Positions 13,689 to 23,414 are shown, numbered from the stretch's first letter. The stretch: DNA of 35,323 bases from GCA-002790615 sp964438025 (GCA_964438025.1 CAYTIK010000008.1:1-35323), one strand, 5' to 3'. Numbers and translations: made by a program. The notes: a model not told the origin generated them from the letters alone.

Positions 13689-16157
13689 TTAAGTCAACTT
13701 GATCCTTTCCATAATCTCCCGATTGACGATTTCTTTGTCCCGGCCATATTTGAGACGCGAGAGTTCTTTAAGGGCTTGGGAAATTTCTACGCTACCCTTG
13801 GTCGGTGGATAAGTTTTCATATTGAAAGGTTTGGTCAATTCATTGCTGATCAACAATTTGGCAAAGAGATTGCGGTTATCCACATTGACCAAATCATTGG
13901 CGGAAAAGACCGGCGTGAATTGTTTCTCCAAAAATTCCGCGTCTTCCGCGCCGACGCGGAAAGCGCAGATGGAACCGACGTTGCCAAAAACCGCTTTGGA
14001 AATTTCTTCCTTGAGCTGGGCGATAAATTGATGTGCGATAATCAGATCCAATTTGTATTTGCGCGCTTCGGAAAGAATCTGCGCGATAGAACTGGTGGTC
14101 ACGTTCTGAAATTCGTCCAGATACAGATAAAAATCCACCCGTTCGTTTTCCGGAATATCCACGCGGGACAGCGCCGCCATTAAAATTTTTCCCACCACCA
14201 CCATGCCCAATAATCTGGCATTAATTTCACCAATCCGGCCCTTGGAAAGATTGACCAATAGAATCTTTTTGCTATTCATAATATCCTTGAAATCCAGCGT
14301 GCTTTTCTGCTGGGCGATAATCGGCCGCATCATATCATTGGAAATAAAAGTGGTAAGCTTGGAAGTGATATAGGGCACCATATTGGCCAAGGCCGCTTCC
14401 CCGCCGGCTTTCTCTGCTTCTTTGGTCCAGAAGTCAGAGACAATCGGATTTTGGCAATGAGATAATTTCATTTTGCGAAAATCCTCGTCCGCTAAAACTT
14501 TAGAAATTTCCATCAGCGTCGAACCGGATTCCGGATGATCCATAATGAGGAGCATCGCATTGCGCATATACTGTTCAAACATCGGCCCGCCAGTCGCCTT
14601 CAAATCATAAAGTTGATCAAAAATTCCAATCATCTCATTGATCACAAAGGTTTTCTGTTCCGGATGATTAGAGTCAAATTCCAAAAGATTCAAACCAAAT
14701 GGCCTCTCAACATCCGCCGGGTTAAAAATAATCACGTCTTCCGCTCGTTCTTTGGGAATAGCTTTAAGAATATCCTCCACCGCCTCTCCGTGCGGATCAA
14801 TAAAACAAAATCCTTTGCCATTTCTGGCATCCTGCTTGGCCATTTCCTGCAGAAAAGTTGATTTTCCGGTTCCGGTCTGACCAATAGTGTACAGATGCCG
14901 TCGGCGATCATCATCCGTCATGCGGATAACCGTATCCGTTCCCCGATAATCATTAAAGCCTAAGATTAAACCTTCTTGCGGAATAGCTACTGGTGGTGGA
15001 GCGACATTGGATTTCAGCCATTTGATTTTCGGCGCTTCGGTAACGGAAATGGGCAAATGAAAGACGCTGGCTATTTCTTCGACATTGAGAATCATCGCTT
15101 GAGAAGGAATAAAGTTCCGGAAAATAAAATCAAAAGCGATATCTTTTTGGTTAGTCCTTTTTAAAATTTGGAAGCAATTCAAGTCGGAATTTTCGTATTG
15201 AGAAAAAGCATTTTCCAGTTGGGATAAAATCTGCTGCGATCTTTCCTGCGTGGCTGAAGAAGCCACCAGGCGGATATTGACTTCAAAGCCGGCTTTACTG
15301 GATTTCTGATCGATACTTTTAATCAATTCCTGCTCTTCCGGGGTCAGTTGGACAGCTTTAGCTTCCGACATAGCTGATTTTTCTTTGTCTGACTTTATCA
15401 TGGTATCGTAAAAAACATTGCCCGCTTCCTTACCGGCTTTTCCCAAAAAAGAACTGGAATGCACTTGGCTTAGTCTTTTTCCCTGTTGCATTTCCCGGGC
15501 AATTTTCCGGCCTTTTATTCTCCAACCGGGCGCAACCGGACGGAAAACCAGCTGCACGGCCGCACCTTCATCCGCCCGATCCAATTTACTTAAAGCATTG
15601 GTTAGGGCATTGAGCGGATCGATTTCCTGGTTTTCATAAGTCTTAATGGGAAAGACATAATCATTTTTCAATTTTAAAATAGAGGCGCAAGTGGCGCTGC
15701 CCGGATAAAAAATATTAAAATCTTGGGAAAGTTCCAAAGAGGCATTGGGAAAAAAACTATTGATTTGTTTTTCGATGGCTTCCCGAAATTTTTTCGGTAC
15801 CGCCACGAAAAAAATTATTTCCTCATCCTTAGCCGAATTGGCAATTTCAAAAGACAGATGCGGTTGGCCATAAAGCAATTGTTTCCACCAGGCTTTAACG
15901 TCCTTAAGCCCAGAAAGTGAAGCCAGCAGCTGTTCCATCGCTCCAATTTCCTCTTTCCAAGATTCTTGCTTCTCTTGCTCCTCTTTGGACCGGTTAATTT
16001 TGGAAACTCGAATGATTTCCAAATCCATATTCATGGAACGATGGACATTAATCCGAAAATTAAAAAAACTACTCAAGACTAAAAGTAAGCCGCTAATCAA
16101 AGCAGTTAGGCCAAAAAGGATTACCGACAAAATAAACAATGAATCTAGCACGGGCAT
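13689..16157 (-). CDS. TraD/VirD4-like type IV secretion ATPase (DUF87/TraG-like)
   Basis: An 822-aa protein. One or two hydrophobic helices (about 5-33) anchor it. A variable region (about 35-390) is followed by the motor domain: Walker A GQTGTGKST (426-434), FIDPHGEAVEDIL, and a Walker B segment FYLYLDEFQN near 675-684, then HQFIAQLKEEI. This matches hexameric DNA-translocating coupling proteins (TrwB/TraD) and is standard in CPR genomes. No relaxase or mating-channel genes are near, so it may serve DNA uptake or another transport role. The gene at 16304-16747 lies upstream on the same strand across a repeat of about 145 bp. Confidence 0.8.
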   Translation of the reverse strand: MPVLDSLFILSVILFGLTALISGLLLVLSSFFNFRINVHRSMNMDLEIIRVSKINRSKEEQEKQESWKEEIGAMEQLLASLSGLKDVKAWWKQLLYGQPHLSFEIANSAKDEEIIFFVAVPKKFREAIEKQINSFFPNASLELSQDFNIFYPGSATCASILKLKNDYVFPIKTYENQEIDPLNALTNALSKLDRADEGAAVQLVFRPVAPGWRIKGRKIAREMQQGKRLSQVHSSSFLGKAGKEAGNVFYDTMIKSDKEKSAMSEAKAVQLTPEEQELIKSIDQKSSKAGFEVNIRLVASSATQERSQQILSQLENAFSQYENSDLNCFQILKRTNQKDIAFDFIFRNFIPSQAMILNVEEIASVFHLPISVTEAPKIKWLKSNVAPPPVAIPQEGLILGFNDYRGTDTVIRMTDDDRRRHLYTIGQTGTGKSTFLQEMAKQDARNGKGFCFIDPHGEAVEDILKAIPKERAEDVIIFNPADVERPFGLNLLEFDSNHPEQKTFVINEMIGIFDQLYDLKATGGPMFEQYMRNAMLLIMDHPESGSTLMEISKVLADEDFRKMKLSHCQNPIVSDFWTKEAEKAGGEAALANMVPYITSKLTTFISNDMMRPIIAQQKSTLDFKDIMNSKKILLVNLSKGRIGEINARLLGMVVVGKILMAALSRVDIPENERVDFYLYLDEFQNVTTSSIAQILSEARKYKLDLIIAHQFIAQLKEEISKAVFGNVGSICAFRVGAEDAEFLEKQFTPVFSANDLVNVDNRNLFAKLLISNELTKPFNMKTYPPTKGSVEISQALKELSRLKYGRDKEIVNREIMERIKLT

Positions 16158-16183
16158 AAAAAATTGAACGTTACGTAACTCTG

Positions 16184-16289
16184 TGTCATCCCGAGCCCTG
16201 TCGAGTGATCTAATTAAAACTTATCAATTAGATCTTTCGACTACATCCCAATCCGCCAGCTGGCGGACGGGACTCCGCTCAAGATGACA
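16184..16289. repeat. TGTCAT-ended palindromic repeat, copy A
   Basis: The ends TGTCATC and GATGACA are complementary. Inside are GATCTAATT/AATTAGATC (16207-16215 with 16226-16234) and the perfect palindrome CCGCCAGCTGGCGG (16253-16266). A related element with the same ends lies at 23465-23590. This is a REP-like dispersed repeat. Confidence 0.7.
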
Positions 16290-16303
16290 ACTTTTTTCGA
16301 AAA

Positions 16304-16747
16304 TTAAATCTCCTTAATCAAACCTTCTTTAAGCAAAGCCGCTTGGAATTCATGAGCTAGACGATCATGAAATTCGTCCAAGGTATAATTATCCTCTACT
16401 TTTCTCGCCACTTTAACCGCATAAATCACGCCTTTTTCTTTGGCTAGGCCTACTAATTTAACTACCTTGGCCTGGGCTTCTTTCTCCGCGCCAACCTGCT
16501 GGGCATCGGCTTCCAAATTTTCCGTATCGGCTGGTTTATAGGAAGTCACTTGAGAAAGTATTTTGGAATAAGTTTCTTCTTTTTTCTCCGAGGCGCTTTC
16601 TTGGCTTTTTTCCGGCGCGTATTTAATTTCTCCGGTTTCCTTTTTTATACTTTCCACGGGAGAATTTTGTTCCGAATTTTCCATCTTTCCTAAAAATTTA
16701 TCCTGCAAATCCAAGTCTTCTTTTTGAATGGGTTCGAGAACAGCCAT
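16304..16747 (-). CDS. Small acidic hypothetical protein upstream of the TraD-like ATPase
   Basis: A 147-aa protein. Residues 1-70 are low-complexity and charged (Glu/Lys/Ser rich), 71-147 form a compact domain rich in helices (AKVVKLVGLAKEKGVIYAVK, then a LDEFHDRLAHEF helix). I recall this C-terminal domain next to TraD-like ATPases in other CPR genomes, so it may be an accessory factor, but its function is unknown. The extended -10 at 16795 gives a leader of about 40 nt. Confidence 0.65.
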   Translation of the reverse strand: MAVLEPIQKEDLDLQDKFLGKMENSEQNSPVESIKKETGEIKYAPEKSQESASEKKEETYSKILSQVTSYKPADTENLEADAQQVGAEKEAQAKVVKLVGLAKEKGVIYAVKVARKVEDNYTLDEFHDRLAHEFQAALLKEGLIKEI

Positions 16748-16794
16748 ACATTTATTCTTTAATAAATTAAAATTTAACCTATTTCTTACTTTTT

Positions 16795-16803
16795 ATTATA
16801 CCA
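16795..16803 (-). promoter_or_regulatory. Extended -10 promoter for the leftward pair
   Basis: Minus-strand TGGTATAAT, a consensus extended -10. Transcription would start near 16788, about 40 nt before the ATG at 16747. An AAAAAGCTTTTT palindrome lies just upstream. Confidence 0.6.
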
Positions 16804-16865
16804 TAAAAAGCTTTTTGGCGCTCTTTTTAAAATCGCTCACTGTGGATATCTGGGCAAAAATATAG

Positions 16866-16876
16866 TATACTATAAA
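16866..16876 (+). promoter_or_regulatory. Probable -10 region for the GT39-like pair
   Basis: TATACT (16866-16871) and an overlapping TATAAA precede the ATG at 16896 by about 20 nt. The -35 is weak (TGTGGA at 16841). The leader would be under 20 nt. Confidence 0.4.
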
Positions 16877-16895
16877 TACTTAAAACAAAACCAAA

Positions 16896-18461
16896 ATGAG
16901 AAACAAAAAATGGTTCGTTTATGTTTTGTTGTTTTTGATTTTATCCTTGGGATTGTTTTTGCGGATTTATAACATTGAAAATGCTCCTCCGGGAATCTAT
17001 CCGGACGAAGCTGTTAATGGTGAAGATGCCCTGCGAGCCAATGCTACCGGAAATTACCAATGGTTCTATCCTGCCAATCAAGGCCGCGAAGGGCTTTTTA
17101 TGAACTCAATTGCCTTGTGTTTTAAGCTTCTCGGTGTCAGCATTCTCACACTCAAATTTCCGGCTATCTTTTTTAGTACCCTGACAATACTAGGAACTTA
17201 TTTACTGACTAAGGAGCTTTTTTCCAAAGAAAGAACCGCTCTCATTGGAGCCTTTTTGGTTGCTATTTCTTTCTGGTCGATTAATTTCGGACGGATTTCT
17301 TTTCGCGCCAACATGCTGCCCTTCGTGCTGGTTTTTACTTTTTATTTTCTTTTCCGGGCTCTGCGGACCAGAAAAAAGATTGATTTTGCCTTAAGCGGAA
17401 TTTTTTTTGGATTAGGCATCCACACTTACATCGCCTGGCGGATTTCTCCACTGATTTTAATCTTCCTTCTAATCTTTTTTATCCTTTCCCGAGAAAATTT
17501 TCTGAAAACTTATTGGAAGGGTATTGCGGCTTTCTTTCTAGCCTCTCTGATCATCGCCTCTCCGATGCTTTACACTTTCAAAGCCCATCCGGAATATTTT
17601 GAGTCCCGCTCTGATTCTATTTCTATTTTTTCTCCCCAAATTAACCAGGGAAATTTAGCTGGAACTTTCTCCCGCAGCCTTTCTTTAAGCCTGATCAAAT
17701 ATAATTTTTGGGGCGACCAGAATTGGCGCCATAATTATCCGCCTTATCCGATTCTTGATCCGCTGACCGGCGTGGCCTTTCTTTTTGGGATAATCCTTTC
17801 TTTTTCTCTGCTTTTTCAGAAATTTTATCGGCGCTTCAAATATAAAATCCATGATCCGGAATTAGCCATTCACGCCTTACTGATCTTTTGGTTTTTCGTA
17901 ATGCTCTCTCCGGAATTCTTGACTGCCGAGGGCTTGCCCCACGCCTTGCGTTCTATCGGAAACTTGCCGGCTGTTTTTATTTTTAGCGCTTTGACTTTTA
18001 ATTTCTTTTTGGAAAAATCGGAAAGATACGGACCGCTTTTCAAAAAAATTGTTTTTTCCTTGACTATTTTTATCCTTATGGCGCTAGGAGCTTTTAATGC
18101 TCTTAAATATCATTATTTTTGGGCCAACAAGACATCCGTTGGATTATCTTTTAACAAAAATCTGACGGACATTTCCAAATACATCCAGACCCTGCCCAAA
18201 ATGCAAGAAAAGTTTGTTATAACTAGTAAGAACAACACCTTGGAGAGACTGCCAATTTGGCTGTTCACTCTGGATAATAATGTTAAGTTTTTCTATCCCA
18301 ACGAAATTGATAAAATCATTCCACAAGATCCGGATAATTCCATTGTATTTTTTACGGAAAACAATCAAAATGCCAGAAATGAACTCCAGCCGAAATTTCC
18401 CAATCTTGTTCCCAAAAAAACCACCAATTCTCTCGGCAGTATTTATTATACTTTACAATAA
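16896..18461 (+). CDS. GT39-like (PMT/ArnT-type) membrane glycosyltransferase
   Basis: A 521-aa protein with 10 or more hydrophobic helices. The first extracytoplasmic loop carries PDEAV (36-40) and, further on, GREGL (63-67), the Asp/Glu arrangement of GT-C enzymes such as PMT and ArnT. These enzymes use polyprenyl-phosphate sugars to glycosylate proteins or lipids outside the membrane. The C-terminal 130 residues form a soluble domain. The next gene follows after 6 nt, so both are one unit. The donor and acceptor are unknown. Confidence 0.75.
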   Translation: MRNKKWFVYVLLFLILSLGLFLRIYNIENAPPGIYPDEAVNGEDALRANATGNYQWFYPANQGREGLFMNSIALCFKLLGVSILTLKFPAIFFSTLTILGTYLLTKELFSKERTALIGAFLVAISFWSINFGRISFRANMLPFVLVFTFYFLFRALRTRKKIDFALSGIFFGLGIHTYIAWRISPLILIFLLIFFILSRENFLKTYWKGIAAFFLASLIIASPMLYTFKAHPEYFESRSDSISIFSPQINQGNLAGTFSRSLSLSLIKYNFWGDQNWRHNYPPYPILDPLTGVAFLFGIILSFSLLFQKFYRRFKYKIHDPELAIHALLIFWFFVMLSPEFLTAEGLPHALRSIGNLPAVFIFSALTFNFFLEKSERYGPLFKKIVFSLTIFILMALGAFNALKYHYFWANKTSVGLSFNKNLTDISKYIQTLPKMQEKFVITSKNNTLERLPIWLFTLDNNVKFFYPNEIDKIIPQDPDNSIVFFTENNQNARNELQPKFPNLVPKKTTNSLGSIYYTLQ

Positions 18462-18467
18462 ATTATT

Positions 18468-20330
18468 ATGAAAAAATTTATTACAGACAAATACAAAATA
18501 ATAATCTGTTTAATCCTGCTCTTTCCGATTATTGTTTCTATTTTAAATGCTTGGAATGACGCTATAATTTATGATGAAGTTGCACATATTCCAGCTGGCT
18601 ATAGCTATTTGATAGAGCATGATATGCGACTAAATCCGGAACACCCACCCTTAATCAAAGATCTATCGGCTATTCCTTTGCTCTTTTTAAGACCAACTTT
18701 CGATACTAGCTACAAATTTTGGCAAGAAGATGTAAATGGCCAATGGGATCAGGGAAGAAATTTGCTTTTCCATTCCGGAAATAATCCTGATTTAATAATT
18801 TTCTGGTCGCGTTTTCCTATAATTTTAATTTACTTGTTGTTGGGATTATTTATTTTCAAATGGACCTGTGAACTTGCTGGAATCATAGCCGGATTATTTG
18901 CATTAACTCTTTACGCATTCGACCCTAATATTTTAGGTCATAATCATTTCGTCACAACAGATTTAGGCATCGCCGCTTTTATTACTTTTTCTTTTTATTA
19001 TTTTATAGAATTTCTCAAAAACCCTTCTTGGAAAAATGTTTTTCTGGCAGGAATATTTTTAGGATTAGTTCAATTGGCAAAATTTTCTTCTATCATGATA
19101 TTCCCAGTTTTAGCGATTATTGTTTTGATCTATTCTTTGGTGAAAGATAACAAAGAATCTTCTAAAATAAAAATATTTGGCGAGCTGGTTGCAAAAAGTA
19201 TTCTTGCATTTGTTATTTCTATTTTTGTCGTATGGATTGTTTATTTCATAAATACAAGCAACATTCCTTCGGAGAAAGTAATCGACTTGACTAACACTTA
19301 CTTCCCCGCATCTGATCAAAATATAAAATCAGTTCTTACCCGAGAAATAATTTTTTCAACTAACAACAACACGATTACTCGCCCGTTATCAATTTATTTT
19401 ATGGGAATAGCTATGGTTTTTAAGAGAGTGGCTGGCGGCAACACAGCTTATTTTATGGGCGAAGTTTCTAAAAATGCTTTTCTGGCATATTTTCCCGTTG
19501 TGTTCCTGATTAAGGAAACGTTGTTTTTTCTGTTTTTTATGCTTTGTGCTATTGCGATTTCTCTAGGTAAAAAGGTAATGCTATTGAAAAAATATATTGC
19601 TCAAAAAACTAACTACCGGGTAATTTTTGGAGATTTGTCAAAATACATTCGCCTTCATGTTGCAGAAATTTCCTTTTTTCTTTTCATCATTCTCTATTCC
19701 TATACCAGCATCACTGGAAATTTAAATATTGGCTTTCGCCATTTATTTCCAATCCTTCCCTTCTCCTACATATTAATTAGCGTTATTATCTTTAGATTTA
19801 TTAGAAAAATAAATTCTTCGGATTCATTTTTAATTAAAGTGGTTATTTTCTTTTTAACTCTTGCCATGATTGTTGGAACTATCTTCAGTTATCCATATTA
19901 TATGTCCTATTTTAATTCTCTAGTTGGGGGACCAAAAAATGGCTATCTATATGTTACAGATTCTAATGCTGATTGGGGACAAGATTTAAAAAGATTAAAA
20001 AAATATTTAAGTGAACATCCGGAAATAGAAAAAATTCATACTGACTACTTTGGCGGAGGAGATTCAAGGTTTTATAAAAATCGCGATGACATGCTTCAAT
20101 ACTACATTGGCGATAAATATATTATGTGGGGAGATAACTTCAGACCCGTAGAAGACGGCTGGTACGCTATTTCAGTTGGATATCTTTTAGGAAGTTTAAA
20201 TGACCCTAGCAAAAAAAGTGAATCGAATTATTCTTGGATAAAAAACATTAAACCGATTGATCAGGTCGGCACTTCAATTCTAATTTATTACATTTCACCC
20301 GAAGAAGCTTCTATAGCTAATAATTTTTAG
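18468..20330 (+). CDS. GT39-like membrane glycosyltransferase (second)
   Basis: A 620-aa polytopic protein. The loop after helix 1 has YDEVAHIPAGY (35-45) and NPEHPPL (56-62), typical of PMT/ArnT-like family members, with the acidic residues of the catalytic loop. About ten further helices follow, then a C-terminal soluble domain with a DSNADWGQDL segment near residue 500. It is co-transcribed with the preceding enzyme but is not a close copy. It converges on the ftsQ-like gene and overlaps its stop by 3 nt (20327-20330 region). A role in S-layer or pilin glycosylation is possible but unproven. Confidence 0.75.
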   Translation: MKKFITDKYKIIICLILLFPIIVSILNAWNDAIIYDEVAHIPAGYSYLIEHDMRLNPEHPPLIKDLSAIPLLFLRPTFDTSYKFWQEDVNGQWDQGRNLLFHSGNNPDLIIFWSRFPIILIYLLLGLFIFKWTCELAGIIAGLFALTLYAFDPNILGHNHFVTTDLGIAAFITFSFYYFIEFLKNPSWKNVFLAGIFLGLVQLAKFSSIMIFPVLAIIVLIYSLVKDNKESSKIKIFGELVAKSILAFVISIFVVWIVYFINTSNIPSEKVIDLTNTYFPASDQNIKSVLTREIIFSTNNNTITRPLSIYFMGIAMVFKRVAGGNTAYFMGEVSKNAFLAYFPVVFLIKETLFFLFFMLCAIAISLGKKVMLLKKYIAQKTNYRVIFGDLSKYIRLHVAEISFFLFIILYSYTSITGNLNIGFRHLFPILPFSYILISVIIFRFIRKINSSDSFLIKVVIFFLTLAMIVGTIFSYPYYMSYFNSLVGGPKNGYLYVTDSNADWGQDLKRLKKYLSEHPEIEKIHTDYFGGGDSRFYKNRDDMLQYYIGDKYIMWGDNFRPVEDGWYAISVGYLLGSLNDPSKKSESNYSWIKNIKPIDQVGTSILIYYISPEEASIANNF

Positions 20331-21241
20331 TTCTCGTCTTTGTTTTTCTTATCCATATTTTTCGCGGTGTTTTCTTTTTCAGCTTCCACAGTCGATTCGG
20401 ATTTTTCCGTCTCTTTAAATTTATAATAAACCTTATTATCTATCCGCAAATCAATATATTCCAATTCTTTCCGCTTTTCTTCCTCAATTTTTTCTTTTAA
20501 TACAATCCGTAACATTTCTATTCCTTTATCTATAGATACACTTTTATTGAAGTATGCCTGCCAACCTTCCTTCGTTTTAAAAATGACATCTCCCGAAATT
20601 ATCTTGGAAACAGTCATTTTTTTTTCCAATGAGATATCCAGAAGTTTTTCCAACTTATCTTTCACTTTAAAAATAAACTCCAAATAATCTATCCCGGAAT
20701 TATTTTCGAAAGAAAAAGCTCTCTCCGCGTTCGTCTCTTTTAAAATCGGCAGCACTGTCAAATCAAAACCGCTGGAATCAAAAAAATCATAGGGATAAAC
20801 GTCACCGACATCATCTAAAATAAACCTCCCCTGGGAGTTTTCCAAAACGATAAGCGGATTCCTTTCTTCAATTATAATTTTTATTCTATCGGGGAACTGC
20901 TTGATAATTTTTACTTTTTTCACTATTCCAAACTCCTGGGTGAATAACTTGTCCAAATAACTTTCTCTTAGCAATAGCAGATTATTTTTTGGTATTATAT
21001 TTAAATATTTTTCTGCCAGCAGTATATTTAATCGGCTAGAGAGTTTCCGCGAAGCAATTTTTTCCGTCGGTGAAAATTCTCTGCTTGAAATATTCAGAAA
21101 TCCGGAAAAAAGAAAAATATATCCAATTACTCCCATAAAAGCTAAAGAAAAAAACCAATAAAAGATTCGAGGTAAATTTATCCTTTTCTTCTGAAAATAT
21201 GAAGTTTTTTCTGTTTTTTTGAGAAAACTTTTTTTTACCAT
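20327..21241 (-). CDS. ftsQ: FtsQ/DivIB-like cell division protein
   Basis: A 304-aa protein with a positively charged cytoplasmic tail (1-23), one membrane helix (26-47) and an extracytoplasmic POTRA-like domain (about 50-120: NLLLLRESYLDKLF, VKKVKIIKQFPDRIKIIIEE). A second FtsQ-like region follows (ILDDVGDVYPYDF). The tail after 275 is charge-rich. FtsQ links septal wall synthesis to the divisome. It is the last gene of a unit with holB (13 bp) upstream; this is not a classical dcw cluster. Family assignment rests on architecture and the POTRA pattern. Confidence 0.7.
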   Translation of the reverse strand: MVKKSFLKKTEKTSYFQKKRINLPRIFYWFFSLAFMGVIGYIFLFSGFLNISSREFSPTEKIASRKLSSRLNILLAEKYLNIIPKNNLLLLRESYLDKLFTQEFGIVKKVKIIKQFPDRIKIIIEERNPLIVLENSQGRFILDDVGDVYPYDFFDSSGFDLTVLPILKETNAERAFSFENNSGIDYLEFIFKVKDKLEKLLDISLEKKMTVSKIISGDVIFKTKEGWQAYFNKSVSIDKGIEMLRIVLKEKIEEEKRKELEYIDLRIDNKVYYKFKETEKSESTVEAEKENTAKNMDKKNKDEN

Positions 21242-21254
21242 TTTATTTCGTCCT

Positions 21255-22199
21255 CTAATTTTGCGAAAAAGCTAACAACATATTTTCTAAAACCAATTTA
21301 ATATTCGCATTAGTTTGCCTGAGCAGCCCTTGGCTCTCGCTTATTTTTTCCAGTATGGCCAAACCTTTTTCCCGGGAAACCCCCTTTAATTCATCCTTTA
21401 GTAATGATTCTCTGATTCCCACTATCCAAACATCCATTTTGACCAAGGCTAAACTTGGATTTTTAGCCAAGTTTTCTGCTAAGGCAAACTTGTCTGAAAT
21501 AGTTTTATACAAGAGATTCTGGACTTCCAAAAAAGATTGTATTTTGAATTCTAATTTTTCCGAATTTTCCAGCATTTCCAAAGCCAGCCCCGGACAGCCA
21601 ATGGACCAAAAAATTATGGCCTGTTTAACTTTAACACTGAGTTTTTTTTCTCGAGACTCAATTAGCCGCTTTATTTCCTCATTGGATACGATTCCGAAGC
21701 GGATTTTTTGGCAACGGGAAATAATCGTTGGAAAAAGTTTTTTTTCTTCATCCGCTACTAAAATTAGCGTAAGTCCCTGATTGGGTTCTTCTAAGATTTT
21801 AAGTAAGGCGTTTTGAGAAGATTTGTTCAGTTTTTCCGCTCCTCGGATAATGGCTACTTTTCGACCGCTCTCGGAACTTAAAAAAAGTTTCCGCTTAAAT
21901 TCACGGATGTCATCGACTTTTATTTCTTTTCCTCCGTTCTTTTTTTTGCCAGTTTTTTGGATTTCTTTTTTTTCATCAATTGGTTTTTCTGCCGCTGATT
22001 CTTCCTTTGATTCCAAAATTACGAGATCGTCTCTTATTTGCTTAGAATTCTGGCCTAAAATTTTTTCCGCCAAATACAGCGCCACGTGGAACTTCCCTAC
22101 TCCGGAAGGCCCGGAAAAAAGATAGGCTCCTACCAACTGGTTTTCCTCGTAAGCTTTATCCAGAAACTTGATGATTTTTTGATGGCCAATAATATTCAT
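21255..22199 (-). CDS. holB: DNA polymerase III subunit delta' (clamp-loader)
   Basis: A 314-aa AAA+ protein. IGHQKII (4-10) begins it; the P-loop is GPSGVGK (30-36), LLKILEEP is at 132-139 and SRC (161-163) is the arginine-finger/sensor motif. It loads the sliding clamp with the tau and delta subunits. The zinc-binding cysteines usual after the P-loop are absent, and a Lys/Glu-rich stretch (64-94) stands in that region. I start at ATG 22199; the seven extra codons upstream lie in a heptad repeat (MLHVPCS). The start codon itself is the first unit of that repeat. Confidence 0.85.
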   Translation of the reverse strand: MNIIGHQKIIKFLDKAYEENQLVGAYLFSGPSGVGKFHVALYLAEKILGQNSKQIRDDLVILESKEESAAEKPIDEKKEIQKTGKKKNGGKEIKVDDIREFKRKLFLSSESGRKVAIIRGAEKLNKSSQNALLKILEEPNQGLTLILVADEEKKLFPTIISRCQKIRFGIVSNEEIKRLIESREKKLSVKVKQAIIFWSIGCPGLALEMLENSEKLEFKIQSFLEVQNLLYKTISDKFALAENLAKNPSLALVKMDVWIVGIRESLLKDELKGVSREKGLAILEKISESQGLLRQTNANIKLVLENMLLAFSQN

Positions 22200-22262
22200 G
22201 GAACATGGAACATGCAGCATGGAACATTTTTTTGTTCCATGTTCTATGTTTTATGTTATATG
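22197..22262. repeat. Heptad-repeat hairpin (4 + 4 units) between glycosyltransferase and holB
   Basis: Left arm: four 7-nt units of type CATGGAA (22197-22224) plus CA. Loop of six T. Right arm: TG plus four units of type TTNTATG (22235-22262). The arms pair over about 30 bp with mismatches. The CAT of the first unit is the holB start codon, and the GT4 stop (22251-22253) lies in the right arm. Confidence 0.8.
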
Positions 22263-23414
22263 ATTTATATATTCTTCAAACTCTTTAATAAACCGCTCTT
22301 TACTAAATTTATTTGTTTGTGATTTTATAAATTCTTTGTCGTATTCTTTTTCTTTTTCCACAAATCTTCTGACACATTCAGCAATAATTTCCGGCTTATT
22401 GGAAGTGAAAAATTCGCCGGTTTTTCCTTCTGCGACAATTTCCAAGGCTCCGCCTTTTTGCAGCGCCAGCGCCGGAACGCCGTGAGAGAGCGCTTCCACC
22501 ATTGTCATTCCGAAATCATCCACACCGGCAAAGATAAGCGCCCGGGCACCGGAATAATATTCCTGGATTTTATCATCCGCTTGCCAGCCTAAAATTTTTA
22601 TATTTTTTCCGGCGATAGAACGTAAATATTTTTCCTGTGATCCTTCTCCGATTACGATTAGTGGCAATTCTAGTTTATTAAAAGCTTCAATAACCGCATC
22701 TATTTTTTTATAAGGCGACAGTCTTGATACTATCAGAAAATAATTATTATTTGGGATTTGAAATTTGTCTGGCTTCGCCAGACTTGGCATAGCCAAGGGA
22801 TTTTTTTGTTCCATGTTCCATGTTTCATATTCCATATTTACTGGTGGATAGATAACGACACTTTCTCTTCCATAATACTTCCTTATCCTTTCCTGCGTAA
22901 ACTGTGAATTGGCGATGAGATAATCCGGACGATCGGCAGATACTCGATCCCAGACACGCAAATAATTAAGCAAGAGACGCACAAAAAAATTGGTTTTGGC
23001 TGAAATTTTCTGCCCCAATAAATATTCTTCGCTTTCTTCCCAGGCAAAACGCATCGGGCTGTGCATATAGCAGATATGTTTTACATCTAATCTCGTAATA
23101 ATCGCTTTGGACCAGACTCCGCAGCTGGAAATAATCAAATCAAAATCCCGCAGATTGAAAGTTTCCGGCGCCGTCGGCATCAGAGGTAATAGCCACTTTT
23201 TTCTTTTTCGCAAAAACTTGGGAAATTTCTGCAAAAAGGAAGTGTGGATTCCCTTGCTCTCAAATTTTCCGCGCATCGCTTCCTGGTCGTAAAGCAAGGT
23301 ATAAATCGGCGCTTCCGGATACATTTCACCAAACACTTCTAAAACTCTCTCCGCTCCGCCATATTGCGTCAGAAAATCATGGACCAAGGCTATTTTTAAA
23401 TCTTTTTTATCCAT
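22251..23414 (-). CDS. GT4 family glycosyltransferase
   Basis: A 387-aa GT-B enzyme. The N-terminal IALVHDFLTQYGGAERVL is the donor/acceptor glycine-rich start; the C-terminal domain has LIVSRLSPYKKID (227-239), LIVIGEGSQ and the EX7E-like region DDFGMTMVEAL (299-309). It adds a sugar from a nucleotide donor to a lipid-linked or surface glycan at the inner membrane. The linker between the two domains (about 193-224) is made of a heptad repeat and a palindromic repeat, and so is specific to this strain. It precedes holB across a heptad hairpin that contains its stop codon. Confidence 0.85.
   Translation of the reverse strand: MDKKDLKIALVHDFLTQYGGAERVLEVFGEMYPEAPIYTLLYDQEAMRGKFESKGIHTSFLQKFPKFLRKRKKWLLPLMPTAPETFNLRDFDLIISSCGVWSKAIITRLDVKHICYMHSPMRFAWEESEEYLLGQKISAKTNFFVRLLLNYLRVWDRVSADRPDYLIANSQFTQERIRKYYGRESVVIYPPVNMEYETWNMEQKNPLAMPSLAKPDKFQIPNNNYFLIVSRLSPYKKIDAVIEAFNKLELPLIVIGEGSQEKYLRSIAGKNIKILGWQADDKIQEYYSGARALIFAGVDDFGMTMVEALSHGVPALALQKGGALEIVAEGKTGEFFTSNKPEIIAECVRRFVEKEKEYDKEFIKSQTNKFSKERFIKEFEEYINHIT
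22768..22836. repeat. TCTGGC palindrome plus four heptads inside a GT4 gene
   Basis: TCTGGC-TTC-GCCAGA (22768-22782) recurs at 31202-31216. Four 7-nt units of type TTCCATG/TTTCATA (22809-22836) follow. Both encode the interdomain linker of the GT4 enzyme (residues 193-217). Confidence 0.75.

Noticed and set aside
13689..16157. Conjugative element or prophage
   Set aside because: Only a coupling-type ATPase and one small partner are present; no relaxase, channel, integrase or phage structural genes.
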